From: Prochlorococcus marinus str. MIT 9201 | GTDB lineage: Bacteria; Cyanobacteriota; Cyanobacteriia; PCC-6307; Cyanobiaceae | Reading direction: 5' to 3' | Length of the DNA stretch: 64,000 nucleotides | NCBI RefSeq assembly: GCF_000759955.1 | Contig: NZ_JNAL01000017.1 | Span: 62,001 to 126,000, forward strand | Shown: positions 27,857 through 38,286 of the stretch, one piece after another | Position numbering within the stretch: the first letter of the stretch is position 1 | Layout of the letters: every line of letters starts with the position of its first letter | The notes under the pieces: generated by a model | The model's input: the letters and a program-made list of their open reading frames with translations, nothing else | Told to the model about the DNA's origin: nothing | Database searches by the model: none | Translations under genes and position numbers: made by a program

Positions 27857-29896
27857 ATGAACAACTATAAGCTTCAAGCTCCTTACGAACCAAATGGAGA
27901 TCAACCAGAAGCTATTAAAAAATTAGTTAAAGGTGTCAATACTGGTAAAGAGTTTCAGACTCTTTTAGGAGCTACTGGAACTGGGAAAACATTTACCATA
28001 GCTAATGTAATTCAACAGACAGGAAGGCCGGCCCTCGTTTTGGCTCATAACAAAACTTTAGCTGCACAATTATGTAATGAATTGAGGGAGTTTTTCCCGA
28101 AAAATGCTGTTGAGTACTTTATTTCTTACTATGATTATTATCAACCTGAAGCTTATGTCCCCGTAAGTGATACCTACATAGCAAAAACCGCTTCAATTAA
28201 TGAAGAAATAGATATGCTTCGGCATTCTGCAACTCGCTCTTTATTTGAGAGAAAAGATGTAATTGTTGTAGCTTCTATAAGTTGTATTTATGGACTTGGT
28301 ATACCAAGTGAATATTTAAAAGCTGCAGTTAAATTTGAAGTTGGAAAATCTATAAATCTGCGTTCCTCTTTAAGGTCACTTGTTGAAAATCAATATACTA
28401 GGAATGATATTGAAATAAGTAGGGGTAGATTTAGAATTAAAGGTGATGTTTTAGAAATTGGTCCTGCTTATGAAGATAGGTTGATAAGAATTGAATTATT
28501 TGGGGATGAAGTTGAGGCTATTAGATATGTTGACCCTACTACTGGAGAAATACTTGAAAGTTTAGAACAGGTTAGTGTTTACCCAGCTAAGCATTTTGTT
28601 ACTCCAAAAGAAAGACTTGAGAGTGCAATAAGTGCAATCAAAAGTGAATTAAAAACTCAACTTGATAAGTTTACATACGAAGGAAAATTATTAGAAGCTC
28701 AACGTCTAGAACAACGCACAAAATATGATTTAGAAATGCTAAAAGAGGTTGGTTATTGTAATGGGGTTGAGAATTATGCTCGTCATTTATCAGGCAGAGA
28801 GGAAGGTTCACCTCCAGAATGCTTAATTGATTACTTTCCCAAAGATTGGTTGTTGGTAGTTGATGAGAGTCATGTAACATGTCCTCAACTTCATGCAATG
28901 TATAACGGTGATCAATCTAGAAAAAAAGTTTTAATAGATCATGGGTTCAGATTGCCAAGTGCTGCAGATAATAGACCTTTAAAATGTGAGGAGTTTTGGG
29001 AAAAATCAAAGCAGACACTATTTATAAGTGCAACTCCTGGTCAATGGGAATTAGATCAGTGTGATGGTGAATTTATTGAGCAAGTTATAAGGCCAACTGG
29101 GGTATTAGACCCCGTAATTGATGTAAGACCTAGTGAAGGCCAAATAGAAGATTTATTATCTGAAATAAGAATTAGAGCTGACAAAAATCAAAGAGTGCTC
29201 GTGACTACACTTACAAAGAGAATGGCTGAAGATCTAACTGATTTTTTATCTGAAAATAAAGTTAGAGTAAGATATTTGCATTCTGAAATCCATTCAATTG
29301 AAAGGATTGAAATTATTCAAGACCTCAGAATGGGTGAATATGATGTTTTAGTGGGAGTTAATTTATTAAGAGAGGGACTAGATCTTCCTGAAGTATCCTT
29401 AGTAGCTATTTTAGATGCTGATAAAGAAGGTTTTCTAAGGGCAGAAAGATCATTGATTCAAACAATTGGAAGAGCTGCTAGACATGTTGAAGGAGTTGCC
29501 TTACTTTATGCAGATAACTTTACAGATTCAATGAAAAGAGCAATCTCTGAAACTGAAAGAAGAAGAACTATTCAAAAAAAATACAACCAAGTCAACGGTA
29601 TTACTCCAAAACCTGCTGGTAAGAAAATAGAAAATTCAATATTATCTTTTCTAGAACTTTCCAGAAAATTAGATGCTGGTGGTTTATCTAAAGATTTAAT
29701 AAATATAGTCAATAACAAAACGGACGCGATTCTAAATACCAGCGATAATCAATGTTTGCTTGAAGAATTACCTGACTTAATTGAGAAGTTAGAAATTAAG
29801 ATGAAAGATGCTGCAAAAGAGCTAAATTTTGAAGAAGCAGCGAATTTGAGGGATAGAATCAAAAAATTAAGACAAAAATTGGCAAGAAATAACTAA
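27857..29896 (+). CDS. uvrB: excinuclease ABC subunit B
   Basis: UvrB is the damage-verifying helicase of nucleotide excision repair, working with UvrA and UvrC. The 679-residue protein has Walker A GATGTGKT at 38-45, the beta-hairpin region [12 protein letters not shown], the DESHVT box, helicase motif [10 protein letters not shown], and the C-terminal UvrC-binding UVR domain ([14 protein letters not shown]). The ATG at 27857 is preferred to the TTG one codon earlier. It converges on lysC with a 6-base gap. UV damage is a real load for a surface-ocean phototroph. Confidence 0.98.
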   Translation: MNNYKLQAPYEPNGDQPEAIKKLVKGVNTGKEFQTLLGATGTGKTFTIANVIQQTGRPALVLAHNKTLAAQLCNELREFFPKNAVEYFISYYDYYQPEAYVPVSDTYIAKTASINEEIDMLRHSATRSLFERKDVIVVASISCIYGLGIPSEYLKAAVKFEVGKSINLRSSLRSLVENQYTRNDIEISRGRFRIKGDVLEIGPAYEDRLIRIELFGDEVEAIRYVDPTTGEILESLEQVSVYPAKHFVTPKERLESAISAIKSELKTQLDKFTYEGKLLEAQRLEQRTKYDLEMLKEVGYCNGVENYARHLSGREEGSPPECLIDYFPKDWLLVVDESHVTCPQLHAMYNGDQSRKKVLIDHGFRLPSAADNRPLKCEEFWEKSKQTLFISATPGQWELDQCDGEFIEQVIRPTGVLDPVIDVRPSEGQIEDLLSEIRIRADKNQRVLVTTLTKRMAEDLTDFLSENKVRVRYLHSEIHSIERIEIIQDLRMGEYDVLVGVNLLREGLDLPEVSLVAILDADKEGFLRAERSLIQTIGRAARHVEGVALLYADNFTDSMKRAISETERRRTIQKKYNQVNGITPKPAGKKIENSILSFLELSRKLDAGGLSKDLINIVNNKTDAILNTSDNQCLLEELPDLIEKLEIKMKDAAKELNFEEAANLRDRIKKLRQKLARNN

Positions 29897-29902
29897 AAAA
29901 AC

Positions 29903-31663
29903 TTATTTCTCTAATTCGAAATGATTATGAATCGCATTAACTGCTCGGTCACAATCTTTTTCTAAGACAATACACGAAGTTCTAATTTCACTTGTGGCAA
30001 TCATTTCAATATTGATATTTTGGTCAGCCAATGCTCTAAATATTTTTCCAGCCGTTCCAACCTTAAATGCCATTCCCGCTCCTACAGTACTTACTTTGGC
30101 TATAGCAGGGCCATCTTCAATGTATGATCCGGGTAATTTTTTTGTTAAGGCTTCAAAAACTAAGTTAGCTTTTTCTCTATCTTGTTTATTCATTGTAAGA
30201 CTAATATCCTTAGTTTTTAAAGAGGAAATTCTTTCAGACTGAACGATAGTATCGATAAGTAAATTATTTTCAGCTAATGCTAAACATATCGATGCTGCTA
30301 CTCCTGGACGATCAGGCAGTTTTCGAAAACTTACTTGAACTTGGTTTTTATCTAATGCAATTCCTCTTACTTCAGGTTGATCTTGTTTTGCATTGATTGG
30401 ATTAACAAATATTTGTGTATCGGATAACTTAAATTTCTCAGCAATAAATCTAATAGCTTTTGGTATATTATTGATTTCAATTACACAGCTGACTTTAATT
30501 TCACTAGTAGCTATTAACCTGACATTTATATTCGCTTGAGATAAAGTATCAAATAAATCAGCTGAAATACTTGGTCTGCCCATAATGCCTGCTCCTTGAA
30601 TACTTAATTTAGTCATGTTTGTTTTTAAGTTATATTCTCCTCCTAATTGACTAGTTATAAGTTCACATTGTTCTGCAGTCTTTTTAACTTCTAATTCACT
30701 AACAGTAAATGTAATATCATTTTTATTTCCATCATTAGTCGCTTGTATTATTAAATCTACACTAATACTTGCTTCTGAAAGTTTTTCAAAGATTTGTGCA
30801 GCAATCCCAGGCCTATCAGGAATATTTGAGAGACTGAATACTGCTTGGTTTTCTAATACCTCAAGACTATTGACTGTTTTTGTTAATTCTAAGCTTCCTC
30901 TTTTTAGTGGGAGAGGTTGGATTTGACTTTCTAGGAGAGTCCCACTTGACTCGCTTTGGCTTGATTTGACACACAATTTAATTCCATAATTGCGAGCAAT
31001 TTCTACTGCTCTTGGATGAAGAACTGAAGCACCGACACTTGCAAGTTCAAGCATTTCCTCGCAGCTAATTTTATCTAAGAGTTTTGCATTAGGAACAATT
31101 CTTGGATCAGTAGTAAGAACCCCTGGAACGTCTGTGTAAATTTCGCACGTCTCAGCTCCTAAAGCTGTTGATAAAGCTACTGCGGAAGTATCTGAACCAC
31201 CTCTACCCAAAGTTGTAATTTCCATTGAACCCGTATGGCTTAATGTTGTTCCTTGAAATCCAGCCACTACAACTACAAAACCCTGATTTATATAGTTTTG
31301 GATCCTTTCTGTTTTAATATCCAGAATTCTCGCTTTCCCATGAATTGATTCAGTAATAATTCCAACCTGGCTACCGGTCATTGAAATTGCAGGGATTCCG
31401 TATTCGTTTAATGCCATTGAGAGAAGAGCTATGGTTATTTGCTCTCCAGTGGAGAGAAGCATATCCAATTCTCTTCGATTAGGATTTTTACTAATTGATT
31501 CTGCTAAAAAATTTAAATCATCTGTAGTTTGCCCCATTGCAGAGACAACTACGACAATTTCATTTCCTTCTTCTTTACTTTGACAGATGCTACTTGCAAT
31601 ATTTTTAATTTTTTTAATATCACCTACAGAAGTACCGCCAAATTTTTTTACTAGTAAAGCCAT
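29903..31663 (-). CDS. lysC: aspartate kinase with four ACT domains
   Basis: LysC phosphorylates aspartate, the first step to lysine, threonine and methionine. The 586-residue protein begins with VKKFGGTSVGD and has the kinase domain with GRGGSDTSA (about 155-163). After about residue 265 come four ACT modules in two related pairs; phrases such as LPDRPGVAA and ...IPDRPGIAA recur. This doubled regulatory half is the known cyanobacterial arrangement and implies amino acid feedback control. The other early pathway genes, asd and dapA, are 7-10 kb away on the opposite strand. Confidence 0.97.
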   Translation of the reverse strand: MALLVKKFGGTSVGDIKKIKNIASSICQSKEEGNEIVVVVSAMGQTTDDLNFLAESISKNPNRRELDMLLSTGEQITIALLSMALNEYGIPAISMTGSQVGIITESIHGKARILDIKTERIQNYINQGFVVVVAGFQGTTLSHTGSMEITTLGRGGSDTSAVALSTALGAETCEIYTDVPGVLTTDPRIVPNAKLLDKISCEEMLELASVGASVLHPRAVEIARNYGIKLCVKSSQSESSGTLLESQIQPLPLKRGSLELTKTVNSLEVLENQAVFSLSNIPDRPGIAAQIFEKLSEASISVDLIIQATNDGNKNDITFTVSELEVKKTAEQCELITSQLGGEYNLKTNMTKLSIQGAGIMGRPSISADLFDTLSQANINVRLIATSEIKVSCVIEINNIPKAIRFIAEKFKLSDTQIFVNPINAKQDQPEVRGIALDKNQVQVSFRKLPDRPGVAASICLALAENNLLIDTIVQSERISSLKTKDISLTMNKQDREKANLVFEALTKKLPGSYIEDGPAIAKVSTVGAGMAFKVGTAGKIFRALADQNINIEMIATSEIRTSCIVLEKDCDRAVNAIHNHFELEK

Positions 31664-31702
31664 ATTTAAATCATAATGTAAATTCTTAAACTTATAATTT
31701 GG

Positions 31703-32704
31703 TTAACTTAAATTAATTAATTTCTCTGTAAAAACATTTATAGGATTATTACCTTGTTTTAGTAATGATTCAATATCTAGTAAGTTACTCATTAAATTTA
31801 TTAAGTATTCTTGAGATACATTTTTGACTTTTCTTCGAATAAAAAAAATTCTTTTTGGATTAGAAATTCCTGCAAGATTACAAATCTTTTCTGCATTATC
31901 GTAACCTGAATTAACTGCTAATTTTATAATGGTATGAATTCTTATTTGACTAATTAAACCTGCATTTAGTCTTAAAGCAGGTTCTCCTTTCTGTAAGGAA
32001 TAATTTATTTCTATGAGGCTTTCATTAATATTTTTTTGTAGGAGGAGATCAATGATTTTGAAAATATTGGATTGATGATCACTAAATATTTTTTTTACAT
32101 CAATACTTTTAAGAAAAAGTTGTGACTTCGAATCACTGGATACTGCAGAAAGGTATGTTTTTGCTTTGGCTAATTCATTTATTAGTTTAAAACTATCATT
32201 ACCAACTGAATCAATTATTAATTCAGTTGCATTTTGATCAATTTTGATATTCATTTCATTTGCTGCATCTTCTAAAAATCTTTTTTGTCCTTCATAGTCC
32301 CAGATTTCCGGTAAAGAAAATGACTTTTCTTTAGCTAAATTATTTTTGATAAGTTTTTGTAAAAATTTAGTACTTTTTAGTCTTGAGTCTGGTTTTTTTG
32401 TATTTTGTAAAATGAAATAAGTATTTTGAGGTATATTGTCATGAATTTTCTCAAATTTAGTTCTTAGATCCTCATTTTTGGCAGTAAAAATTGGATTATT
32501 TTTTAATGTAACAATTCTGTATCCCTCTCCAAAAGGAGGTGTAAGAACTTCATCAAAAGCTTTATTGACTTGCTCATCATCATCTCCATTTAAATTAGTA
32601 ACGTTTATTTCTTTCAATTCTTTGCATACTTCCTTGTCAATTAATTTTTGAATAAATGTATCTTGAGCATTTAAATCATTACCCCATAATATTTGTATTG
32701 GCAT
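31703..32704 (-). CDS. holA: DNA polymerase III delta subunit
   Basis: HolA is the clamp-loader wrench that opens the beta sliding clamp. The 333-residue protein starts MPIQILWGNDLNAQDTFI and follows the HolA fold: a degenerate ATPase-like N-terminus and an all-helical C-terminus (LRLNAGLISQIRIHTIIKLA). It lacks a working Walker A, as expected. It lies 39 bases upstream of lysC on the same strand; dnaX is elsewhere in this window. Identity is by general pattern and length, less motif-rich than its neighbours. Confidence 0.85.
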   Translation of the reverse strand: MPIQILWGNDLNAQDTFIQKLIDKEVCKELKEINVTNLNGDDDEQVNKAFDEVLTPPFGEGYRIVTLKNNPIFTAKNEDLRTKFEKIHDNIPQNTYFILQNTKKPDSRLKSTKFLQKLIKNNLAKEKSFSLPEIWDYEGQKRFLEDAANEMNIKIDQNATELIIDSVGNDSFKLINELAKAKTYLSAVSSDSKSQLFLKSIDVKKIFSDHQSNIFKIIDLLLQKNINESLIEINYSLQKGEPALRLNAGLISQIRIHTIIKLAVNSGYDNAEKICNLAGISNPKRIFFIRRKVKNVSQEYLINLMSNLLDIESLLKQGNNPINVFTEKLINLS

Positions 32705-32762
32705 AATCGCTCAATAAAAACCATATATTAACTATGATTACTTCTAACACAAATTAAATTTA

Positions 32763-33386
32763 ATGGTAATAGATCATCCAATTTTTTTGGAAAGCATCAG
32801 ATTCATAAGATCTCATTTATTAGCCAATGATCTAAATTATTTGGAAAAAAAAGTGTTAGAGAGATTAGTCCATACTTCAGGAGATTTTTCAGTTCAAAAT
32901 CTTTTAAATTTTAGTGAAGGTGCTTGCGAAAAAGGGCTTCAGGCACTTAAAAATGGCGCCCCGATTTTAACTGATACTGATATGGCTGCAGCAGCAATAA
33001 AATCCATGGCAGAAAATACCACTAGCAATAAAGTATTCACCGCTAGAATGTGGTTTGGAAAAAACAATAATACAAACTTAACTAAAACTGCATATGGTTT
33101 AAGTGAAGGTTGGAAGGAGTTATCCGCAATGAATTCTGGAAGCAAATCACCTATTGTAGCGATTGGCAGTTCGCCTACAGCGTTAACTTATTTAATTGAT
33201 ATTTTAGAGAATGCAAAAGATTTACCAAGTTTAATTATCGCAATGCCTGTTGGATTTATTGGAGTAGAGAAAAGCAAAAACAAACTAATTTCTACCGATC
33301 TTCCTAGAATTGTTTTGAATTCAACTAGAGGAGGTGCTGCCATGGCAGCTGCTGCGGTCAACGCCTTATTGAGGGAAACTATTTAA
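32763..33386 (+). CDS. cobH: precorrin-8X methylmutase
   Basis: CobH (CbiC) moves the C-11 methyl group to C-12 to give hydrogenobyrinic or cobyrinic acid in cobalamin synthesis. The 207-residue protein has the catalytic histidine in VHTSGDFS (H37), the AAAIKSMAENT stretch, and the GSSPTALTYLIDIL and MPVGFIGVEKSK motifs of the family. It stands alone between divergent holA and convergent mutS. Prochlorococcus makes its own corrinoid, so this gene is expected. Confidence 0.96.
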   Translation: MVIDHPIFLESIRFIRSHLLANDLNYLEKKVLERLVHTSGDFSVQNLLNFSEGACEKGLQALKNGAPILTDTDMAAAAIKSMAENTTSNKVFTARMWFGKNNNTNLTKTAYGLSEGWKELSAMNSGSKSPIVAIGSSPTALTYLIDILENAKDLPSLIIAMPVGFIGVEKSKNKLISTDLPRIVLNSTRGGAAMAAAAVNALLRETI

Positions 33387-33417
33387 AAAGTATTTATTTT
33401 ATAAAAATGTCAAAAAT

Positions 33418-36159
33418 CTACTTAATATCATAATTTAATTTGTTATTTTCTTCTAATGAATTTAAAACTGATTTTGCTTTTTCTATAACTTCTTTTGGAA
33501 CTCCTGCTAATTTAGCTGCTTCTATGCCATAGCTTTTGTTTGAGCCCCCTTTAACAATCCTGTGGCTAAAAATTAGCTGATCATTATTTTGTTCTACTAA
33601 AACTTGAAAATTTTGTATATTCGTATTTGAATTTTTTAAATAATTAAGCTCATGATAGTGCGTAGCAAAAATAGTATTACATTGAATTTGTTTTGCAAGA
33701 TATTCACTTACAGACCAAGCAATTGAAAGTCCATCAAAAGTAGATGTTCCTCTGCCTATCTCATCAAGTAAAACTAGTGAGTTAGAAGTTGCCTGATTTA
33801 GAATTGACGCAGTTTCAGACATTTCTACCATAAATGTTGATTGTCCAGATGATTGATCATCAACTGCCCCAATTCTTGTGAAAATCCTATCTGCAATCTT
33901 AATTTCAGCATTATTAGCAGGAACAAAGCTACCAATTTGTGTAAGAATTTGTATTAAACCAAGTTGTCTTATAAAGCAACTTTTTCCGCTTGCATTAGGA
34001 CCGGTTAATATAATTAATTTTTGATTATCATCAAAAGAGATATCGTTTGCTACAAACTTTTTATCACTTAACAATTGCTCTACAATTGGATTTCTTCCTG
34101 CGATAATTTTTGTACTATTTTTTGTCATTGAATCATTTATTGGTATTAGTGAAGGTTTTATAAAATTGTTTTCTACTGAAGTAATTGATAAACCAAGCAG
34201 TGCATCAAGCGATGCTATGGATTTTGCGATTGATCTTATTTGTTTTGTTTTTTCAGCAACTATATTTCTTAATTCGCAGAAAATTTCATATTCTTTTGAT
34301 GAAGCTCTACTTTTTATTTGGAAAATCTTATTTTCTTTATTTTTAATTTCAGAAGTGATATACCTTTCTTCATTAGTAAGTGTTTGCCTTTTGATCCAAT
34401 GTTGTGGAGCTAAATTAACTTTTGACTTATTTATCGAAATGTAATAACCAAAATTTTTATGAAATTGAATTTTTAGGTTTGAAATTTTGCTAATTTTCCT
34501 TTCTTTTAATTCCTCTTTATTTAGCCACTCAGAGTAATCATCCATTAAATTGCGTAAACCATCTAATATATTGTCAACACCATCATGGATCATGCCTCCT
34601 TCACTAATATTTAGAGGAGGATTATCTATTAGTTTAAAACTTATAGTATCAGCTAATTTTAAGAGTCCTTCATCAATATTTTTTAATTGATCAGTCCAAT
34701 CTGGGAGATTATATTTAAATAATTCAATTATGGATTTTAGTCTAGGCAATTTTTTTAAACCTTCAGATATTGCAATTAAGTCTCTGGGACTTGCATGACC
34801 TGCACAAGCTCTACCTGCAAGTCTTTCTAAATCCCCCATTGCTCTAAGTAAATTTTGGGTATCTGTACGTAATTTTTTAGATTCAATAAAGTTTGTAATT
34901 ATATTTTGTCTTTTATAAATTTCATTAACGTTTAATAATGGTGAATCTATCCACCTTCTTAAACACCTTGCACCCATGCAAGTGTAAGTTCTATCAATAC
35001 TCCATAGCAGCGAACCTACATAATTGTTTTCTCTTTGTGTATTTTTGATTTCTAAGTTTTTTTGAGTTTGATAATCAATAATTAATTTGTTGTGACCATA
35101 TTGGATTTGTGGAAAGTCTAATGAGATTTTTAAAGAAGAATCTTTATCTAAATTTGAAGGATTAATTTTTTCTAAATAATTTAATAAACCTCCAAGTGAT
35201 CTAGTTGCATTGTTTAAATTTTTAAGTCCTATTCCCTCTAGGTTTGAAATTTGGAAATAATTTTTTATTAGATAATTTGCTTCATTAATTCCAAAATTAG
35301 TCTCTTGAGAAACAGTATATGTAATTTGACTATTACCTTTAATTAATAAATTTCTTACTGCATTGTTTCCTACAATGATTTCTGAAGAATCTAATTTAAT
35401 AATTTCATCAAATAGTTTTGTCAGAGATTGGCCTTCTAAAGTTATTAATTCTCCTGTGCTTACATCAGCTTTTGATATACCCCATTCATAAGATTCGTCT
35501 GAGTTTTCTTCTGATAAGTAAATAGCAGAAATCCAATTATTTTTCTTTGCTATCAACATCCCCTCTTCAATTACAGTTCCAGGAGTAATTATTCTTGTTA
35601 TTCCTCTTTTAATTGGAGTCCCATAATTTCCAGAACTTTTTTCTAATTGATCGCAAATAACAACAGAATAATTTTTCTTAATTAAATCAGCACAATATCT
35701 CTCCATTGCATGATGGGGAACCCCTGCCATAGGGATCTTGCCAATCTCTTTGCCAGCATCTTTACTGGTAAGAGTTATTTCTAAAAGGTTAGATATTAAT
35801 ACAGCGTCCTCAAAAAAACATTCAAAAAAATCTCCTAATCTATAAAGTAATAACCTATCCTTATTTTCTTCTTTTAGAGTTACATAATGCTTCATTACAG
35901 GAGTTAATTTCAGTTTTGAAACTGTTTTATAGCTATAAGATTCTTCATTGATGCAAACATTTTTGTTATTTGAAATTAAATCAGTCTTGAATTTATTTAT
36001 TAAATTAGTTGAATTTTTTCTTTGTCTGGGCCTTTTTTGCGATTCTTTTTTTAAATCTTCCAAAGATAAATCTTCTGGAATTTTTGTTATTTCTTTTTGC
36101 TCATTATTATCATTACCAATCGCAAATAAATTCTTTTGAATTATCGTATCTTCTTGCAT
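33418..36159 (-). CDS. mutS: DNA mismatch repair protein MutS
   Basis: MutS recognises mismatches and small loops. The 913-residue protein starts with an ~80-residue charged extension (typical of cyanobacterial MutS), then the mismatch-binding domain ([13 protein letters not shown], with the Phe-x-Glu motif), connector, levers and clamp, and the ATPase with GPNASGKS near 718-725 and the [12 protein letters not shown] box. Upstream, a 12-base A tract lies 34-45 bases before the start (see 36193). It converges on cobH. Confidence 0.98.
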   Translation of the reverse strand: MQEDTIIQKNLFAIGNDNNEQKEITKIPEDLSLEDLKKESQKRPRQRKNSTNLINKFKTDLISNNKNVCINEESYSYKTVSKLKLTPVMKHYVTLKEENKDRLLLYRLGDFFECFFEDAVLISNLLEITLTSKDAGKEIGKIPMAGVPHHAMERYCADLIKKNYSVVICDQLEKSSGNYGTPIKRGITRIITPGTVIEEGMLIAKKNNWISAIYLSEENSDESYEWGISKADVSTGELITLEGQSLTKLFDEIIKLDSSEIIVGNNAVRNLLIKGNSQITYTVSQETNFGINEANYLIKNYFQISNLEGIGLKNLNNATRSLGGLLNYLEKINPSNLDKDSSLKISLDFPQIQYGHNKLIIDYQTQKNLEIKNTQRENNYVGSLLWSIDRTYTCMGARCLRRWIDSPLLNVNEIYKRQNIITNFIESKKLRTDTQNLLRAMGDLERLAGRACAGHASPRDLIAISEGLKKLPRLKSIIELFKYNLPDWTDQLKNIDEGLLKLADTISFKLIDNPPLNISEGGMIHDGVDNILDGLRNLMDDYSEWLNKEELKERKISKISNLKIQFHKNFGYYISINKSKVNLAPQHWIKRQTLTNEERYITSEIKNKENKIFQIKSRASSKEYEIFCELRNIVAEKTKQIRSIAKSIASLDALLGLSITSVENNFIKPSLIPINDSMTKNSTKIIAGRNPIVEQLLSDKKFVANDISFDDNQKLIILTGPNASGKSCFIRQLGLIQILTQIGSFVPANNAEIKIADRIFTRIGAVDDQSSGQSTFMVEMSETASILNQATSNSLVLLDEIGRGTSTFDGLSIAWSVSEYLAKQIQCNTIFATHYHELNYLKNSNTNIQNFQVLVEQNNDQLIFSHRIVKGGSNKSYGIEAAKLAGVPKEVIEKAKSVLNSLEENNKLNYDIK

Positions 36160-36192
36160 ACTTTTTTAATTCCTAAATAGATATTAGGTAGA

Positions 36193-36204
36193 TTTTTTTT
36201 TTTT
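36193..36204. repeat. T12 homopolymer between mutS and psbZ
   Basis: Twelve consecutive T on the plus strand, that is A12 upstream of mutS on its own strand. It is the longest mononucleotide run I noticed outside a gene in this window and lies where a mutS promoter or 5' leader would be. Confidence 0.8.
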
Positions 36205-36272
36205 GCATTTAATAGTGGCTAAAGTATGTAAATTTTCTCTAAAAATTATCATTTTCATGAGATTATAGTATT

Positions 36273-36278
36273 TATAAT
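36273..36278 (+). promoter_or_regulatory. -10 element for psbZ
   Basis: TATAAT, a consensus -10, lies 22 bases before the psbZ ATG. No convincing -35 is visible 16-18 bases upstream, which is usual for cyanobacterial promoters of this type. Confidence 0.45.
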
Positions 36279-36300
36279 GTTTGAAACCTAAGATTAAATT

Positions 36301-36498
36301 ATGCAGGCTGTTAACTTTTTTTTCGTAAATGCTCTTTTATTTGCTTCTTTAATTGCGGTAGTTGGAGTACCCGTTTTATATGTGACTCAACCTTCTACTG
36401 AGGAAGGACAGCGAGAAAGTAGGAGAAAAATTTATTCTATTGCTGCTGTTTGGGTTGTTTTGGTTTTTGTTACAGGGATAGTTTCTTCATTAGTTTGA
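36301..36498 (+). CDS. psbZ: photosystem II protein PsbZ (Ycf9)
   Basis: PsbZ is a two-helix subunit at the photosystem II edge that influences antenna contacts and supercomplex stability. The 65-residue protein has two membrane helices (about 6-28 and 44-64) separated by a short charged loop with TQPSTEEGQRESRRK; the GVPVLYVT and VWVVLVFVTGI segments match PsbZ. Length is typical (about 62). It precedes ribH by 48 bases. Confidence 0.95.
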   Translation: MQAVNFFFVNALLFASLIAVVGVPVLYVTQPSTEEGQRESRRKIYSIAAVWVVLVFVTGIVSSLV

Positions 36499-36546
36499 AC
36501 TTAATACCTTTTCGTGAGAGTCTATTAATATATCTAAGTAAATTTA

Positions 36547-37023
36547 ATGGCAATTTTTGAGGGTTCTTTTACTAATGCCTCTTCTTTAAAAGTTGGGATT
36601 GTAATAGCAAGATTTAATGATCTAATTACAAATAAAATTTTATCTGGTTGTCTTGATTGTTTAAAAAGACATGGTTTAGATACTTCTGAATTAAGCGATC
36701 AAGTAGATATAGTTTGGGTTCCTGGTTCATTCGAATTACCAATCGCAGCTAAAACACTCATGAAAAAAAAGAGTTATGACGTTGTCATTGCTCTTGGCGC
36801 TGTGATCCGTGGTGAAACTTCCCACTATGATGTCGTTATATCTGAAGCGAGCAAAGGTATTTCGCAAGTTTCAAATGAAAATAATGTTCCAATTATTTTT
36901 GGAGTTTTAACTACTGATACTATGCAGCAGGCTTTAGAAAGAGCAGGGATTAAAAATAATCTTGGTTGGAATTATGCTTTACAAGCAATTGAGATGGGAT
37001 CCTTAATTAAAAATTTAAATTAA
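36547..37023 (+). CDS. ribH: 6,7-dimethyl-8-ribityllumazine synthase
   Basis: RibH condenses a pyrimidine and a butanone phosphate in riboflavin synthesis, forming a large capsid-like shell in many bacteria. The 158-residue protein has [11 protein letters not shown] near residue 18-28, the VPGSFELP motif, and the active-site [12 protein letters not shown] (about 80-91). Length is standard. A tRNA-Gly gene follows after 61 bases. Confidence 0.97.
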   Translation: MAIFEGSFTNASSLKVGIVIARFNDLITNKILSGCLDCLKRHGLDTSELSDQVDIVWVPGSFELPIAAKTLMKKKSYDVVIALGAVIRGETSHYDVVISEASKGISQVSNENNVPIIFGVLTTDTMQQALERAGIKNNLGWNYALQAIEMGSLIKNLN

Positions 37024-37062
37024 TTGAAAAAATTTAATTATTTTTATCATTGATCCCTTCTT

Positions 37063-37071
37063 TGAGATAAA
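37063..37071 (+). promoter_or_regulatory. extended -10 for tRNA-Gly
   Basis: TGAGATAAA fits TGn plus a -10-like GATAAA, 13 bases before the mature tRNA 5' end. A very similar extended form (TGAGATAAT) lies before mreB. Confidence 0.35.
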
Positions 37072-37084
37072 ATAAAAAAGTTAT

Positions 37085-37156
37085 GCGGATGTAGCTCAGT
37101 GGTAGAGCATCTCCTTGCCAAGGAGAATGTCGAGAGTTCGAATCTCTTCATCCGCT
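37085..37156 (+). tRNA. tRNA-Gly (anticodon GCC)
   Basis: Folds as a complete cloverleaf. Acceptor arms GCGGATG (37085-37091) and CATCCGC (37149-37155) pair perfectly, with T as discriminator at 37156. The anticodon stem TCTCC/GGAGA encloses TTGCCAA, anticodon GCC. The T arm has the GTTCGAAT pattern. CCA is not encoded. No other tRNA-like fold was seen in the gaps of this window. Confidence 0.97.
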
Positions 37157-37199
37157 TTTAAAGTTTTTATCTTTTAAGATATTCTTAAAAAATTTCGAA

Positions 37200-37631
37200 A
37201 TGGCAAGAGTAATTTCTATTGAGGATTTAAAGGGATTATTTACTAAACCTTATGGTAAGGATGCACCAACAAAACAAAAATGGGCTGAATTTTATAATGA
37301 GGATGTTATTTTTACAGACCCAACCCAGGAAACAGAGGGCTTAGATTCTTATGTTAAAGCTCAAGAAAAGCTAGTTAAAAGATGTGATGATGTTTTTTTA
37401 GAAACTCATGCAATTTCCATAACTGGGGATTGTGGATTTGTTGAATGGACAATGGGTTTAAAAATTATGGGTAAAGAATTTATTTATCCTGGAACTACTC
37501 GTTTATTATTTGGTGAAAATGGATTAATTAAAGAGCACAGAGATTACTTTGATTTTTGCGGACCAACTTTTGGGCCGGTTCCTATTTTAGGACCTTTTAT
37601 AAGATGGCTTTATAGTAAATTTGTATCTTGA
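37200..37631 (+). CDS. SnoaL / NTF2-like domain protein
   Basis: A 143-residue protein with the small alpha-plus-beta cone fold of the SnoaL/NTF2 superfamily, judged from WAEFYNEDVIFTDPTQ, the FVEWTMGLKIMGKEFIYPGTTRL strand pattern and EHRDYFDFC near the end. Members act as isomerases, hydrolases or ligand binders; the substrate here is unknown. It sits alone 43 bases after tRNA-Gly, converging on the GNAT gene. A perfect hairpin lies just after its stop. Confidence 0.8.
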   Translation: MARVISIEDLKGLFTKPYGKDAPTKQKWAEFYNEDVIFTDPTQETEGLDSYVKAQEKLVKRCDDVFLETHAISITGDCGFVEWTMGLKIMGKEFIYPGTTRLLFGENGLIKEHRDYFDFCGPTFGPVPILGPFIRWLYSKFVS

Positions 37632-37633
37632 TT

Positions 37634-37651
37634 TTGTTTCTCTAGAAACAA
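37634..37651. terminator. hairpin between convergent SnoaL-like and GNAT genes
   Basis: TTGTTTC (37634-37640), a TCTA loop and GAAACAA (37645-37651) give a perfect 7-base-pair stem within a 26-base convergent gap. It could act on both strands; no long U tract follows, so it may be weak. Confidence 0.45.
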
Positions 37652-37657
37652 GGTGCT

Positions 37658-38113
37658 TTATATTTCACGTATTAATAAATTTTGAGAAGTAACTTCTTTA
37701 AAATCAATTTGAGAATAAAATAATTTTTTATTTGTAGTCATTAAATACAATTTTTTTGTATTTTTAATTTTTTCTGAAGATAAAAGATTTTTTACAATTA
37801 ATGTACCAAAACCTTGGCCTTGGTGATTTTGATCTATAACAATATCCCAAAGCACTCCGCGATAAATCCCATCGGTTAAAGCTCTTCCAAAACCAACTAT
37901 TTCCTTACCAACCCAAAGACTTATTATGACATCACTGTTAGCAAGGCATTTTTTTAGATCATTAATTGTTCTATTTTTTGCCCAGAAAGCATTGTTATCT
38001 AATAATTTTTGTAGCTTAATTAATCCGTTCGTGGGTTTCAGATTAGGACCTAATCCAAAAACCCTTAACCCTAAAGCTCCATTGGCATGTTTAATTAGAG
38101 ATATTTCTTTCAT
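37658..38113 (-). CDS. GNAT acetyltransferase, plastid NSI/SNAT-like
   Basis: A 151-residue GCN5-related N-acetyltransferase. The acetyl-CoA loop is QGQGFGTLIV (about 96-105). Surrounding segments FWAKNRT, SDVIISLWVGKEIVGFGRA, YRGVLWDIVID and YLMTT match the type found in cyanobacteria and plant plastids (NSI/GNAT2, studied as lysine acetyltransferase and as serotonin acetyltransferase). Substrate here is not shown; protein lysine acetylation is one candidate. The gene stands alone, 173 bases from secA. Confidence 0.82.
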   Translation of the reverse strand: MKEISLIKHANGALGLRVFGLGPNLKPTNGLIKLQKLLDNNAFWAKNRTINDLKKCLANSDVIISLWVGKEIVGFGRALTDGIYRGVLWDIVIDQNHQGQGFGTLIVKNLLSSEKIKNTKKLYLMTTNKKLFYSQIDFKEVTSQNLLIREI

Positions 38114-38243
38114 TTATTAAAAAGATTTTGAGAAGTAATGTCAGCTAGGTTATTTTTATGACTTTAATCTAAATACCTTAATCGATCGTTTCTATAAAAT
38201 AAAGAGATAACATTTTTCTTCATTCTGTTGTAACGCACTGATT

Positions 38244-38249
38244 TATAAT
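38244..38249 (+). promoter_or_regulatory. -10 element for secA
   Basis: TATAAT lies 37 bases before the secA ATG within a 173-base gap. A TTGTAA at 38228 is too close to be its -35. The rest of the gap shows nothing that I can assign. Confidence 0.4.
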
Positions 38250-38286
38250 GTTTGTAATAAAATAAACTACTGAAGGAAATTTACTT

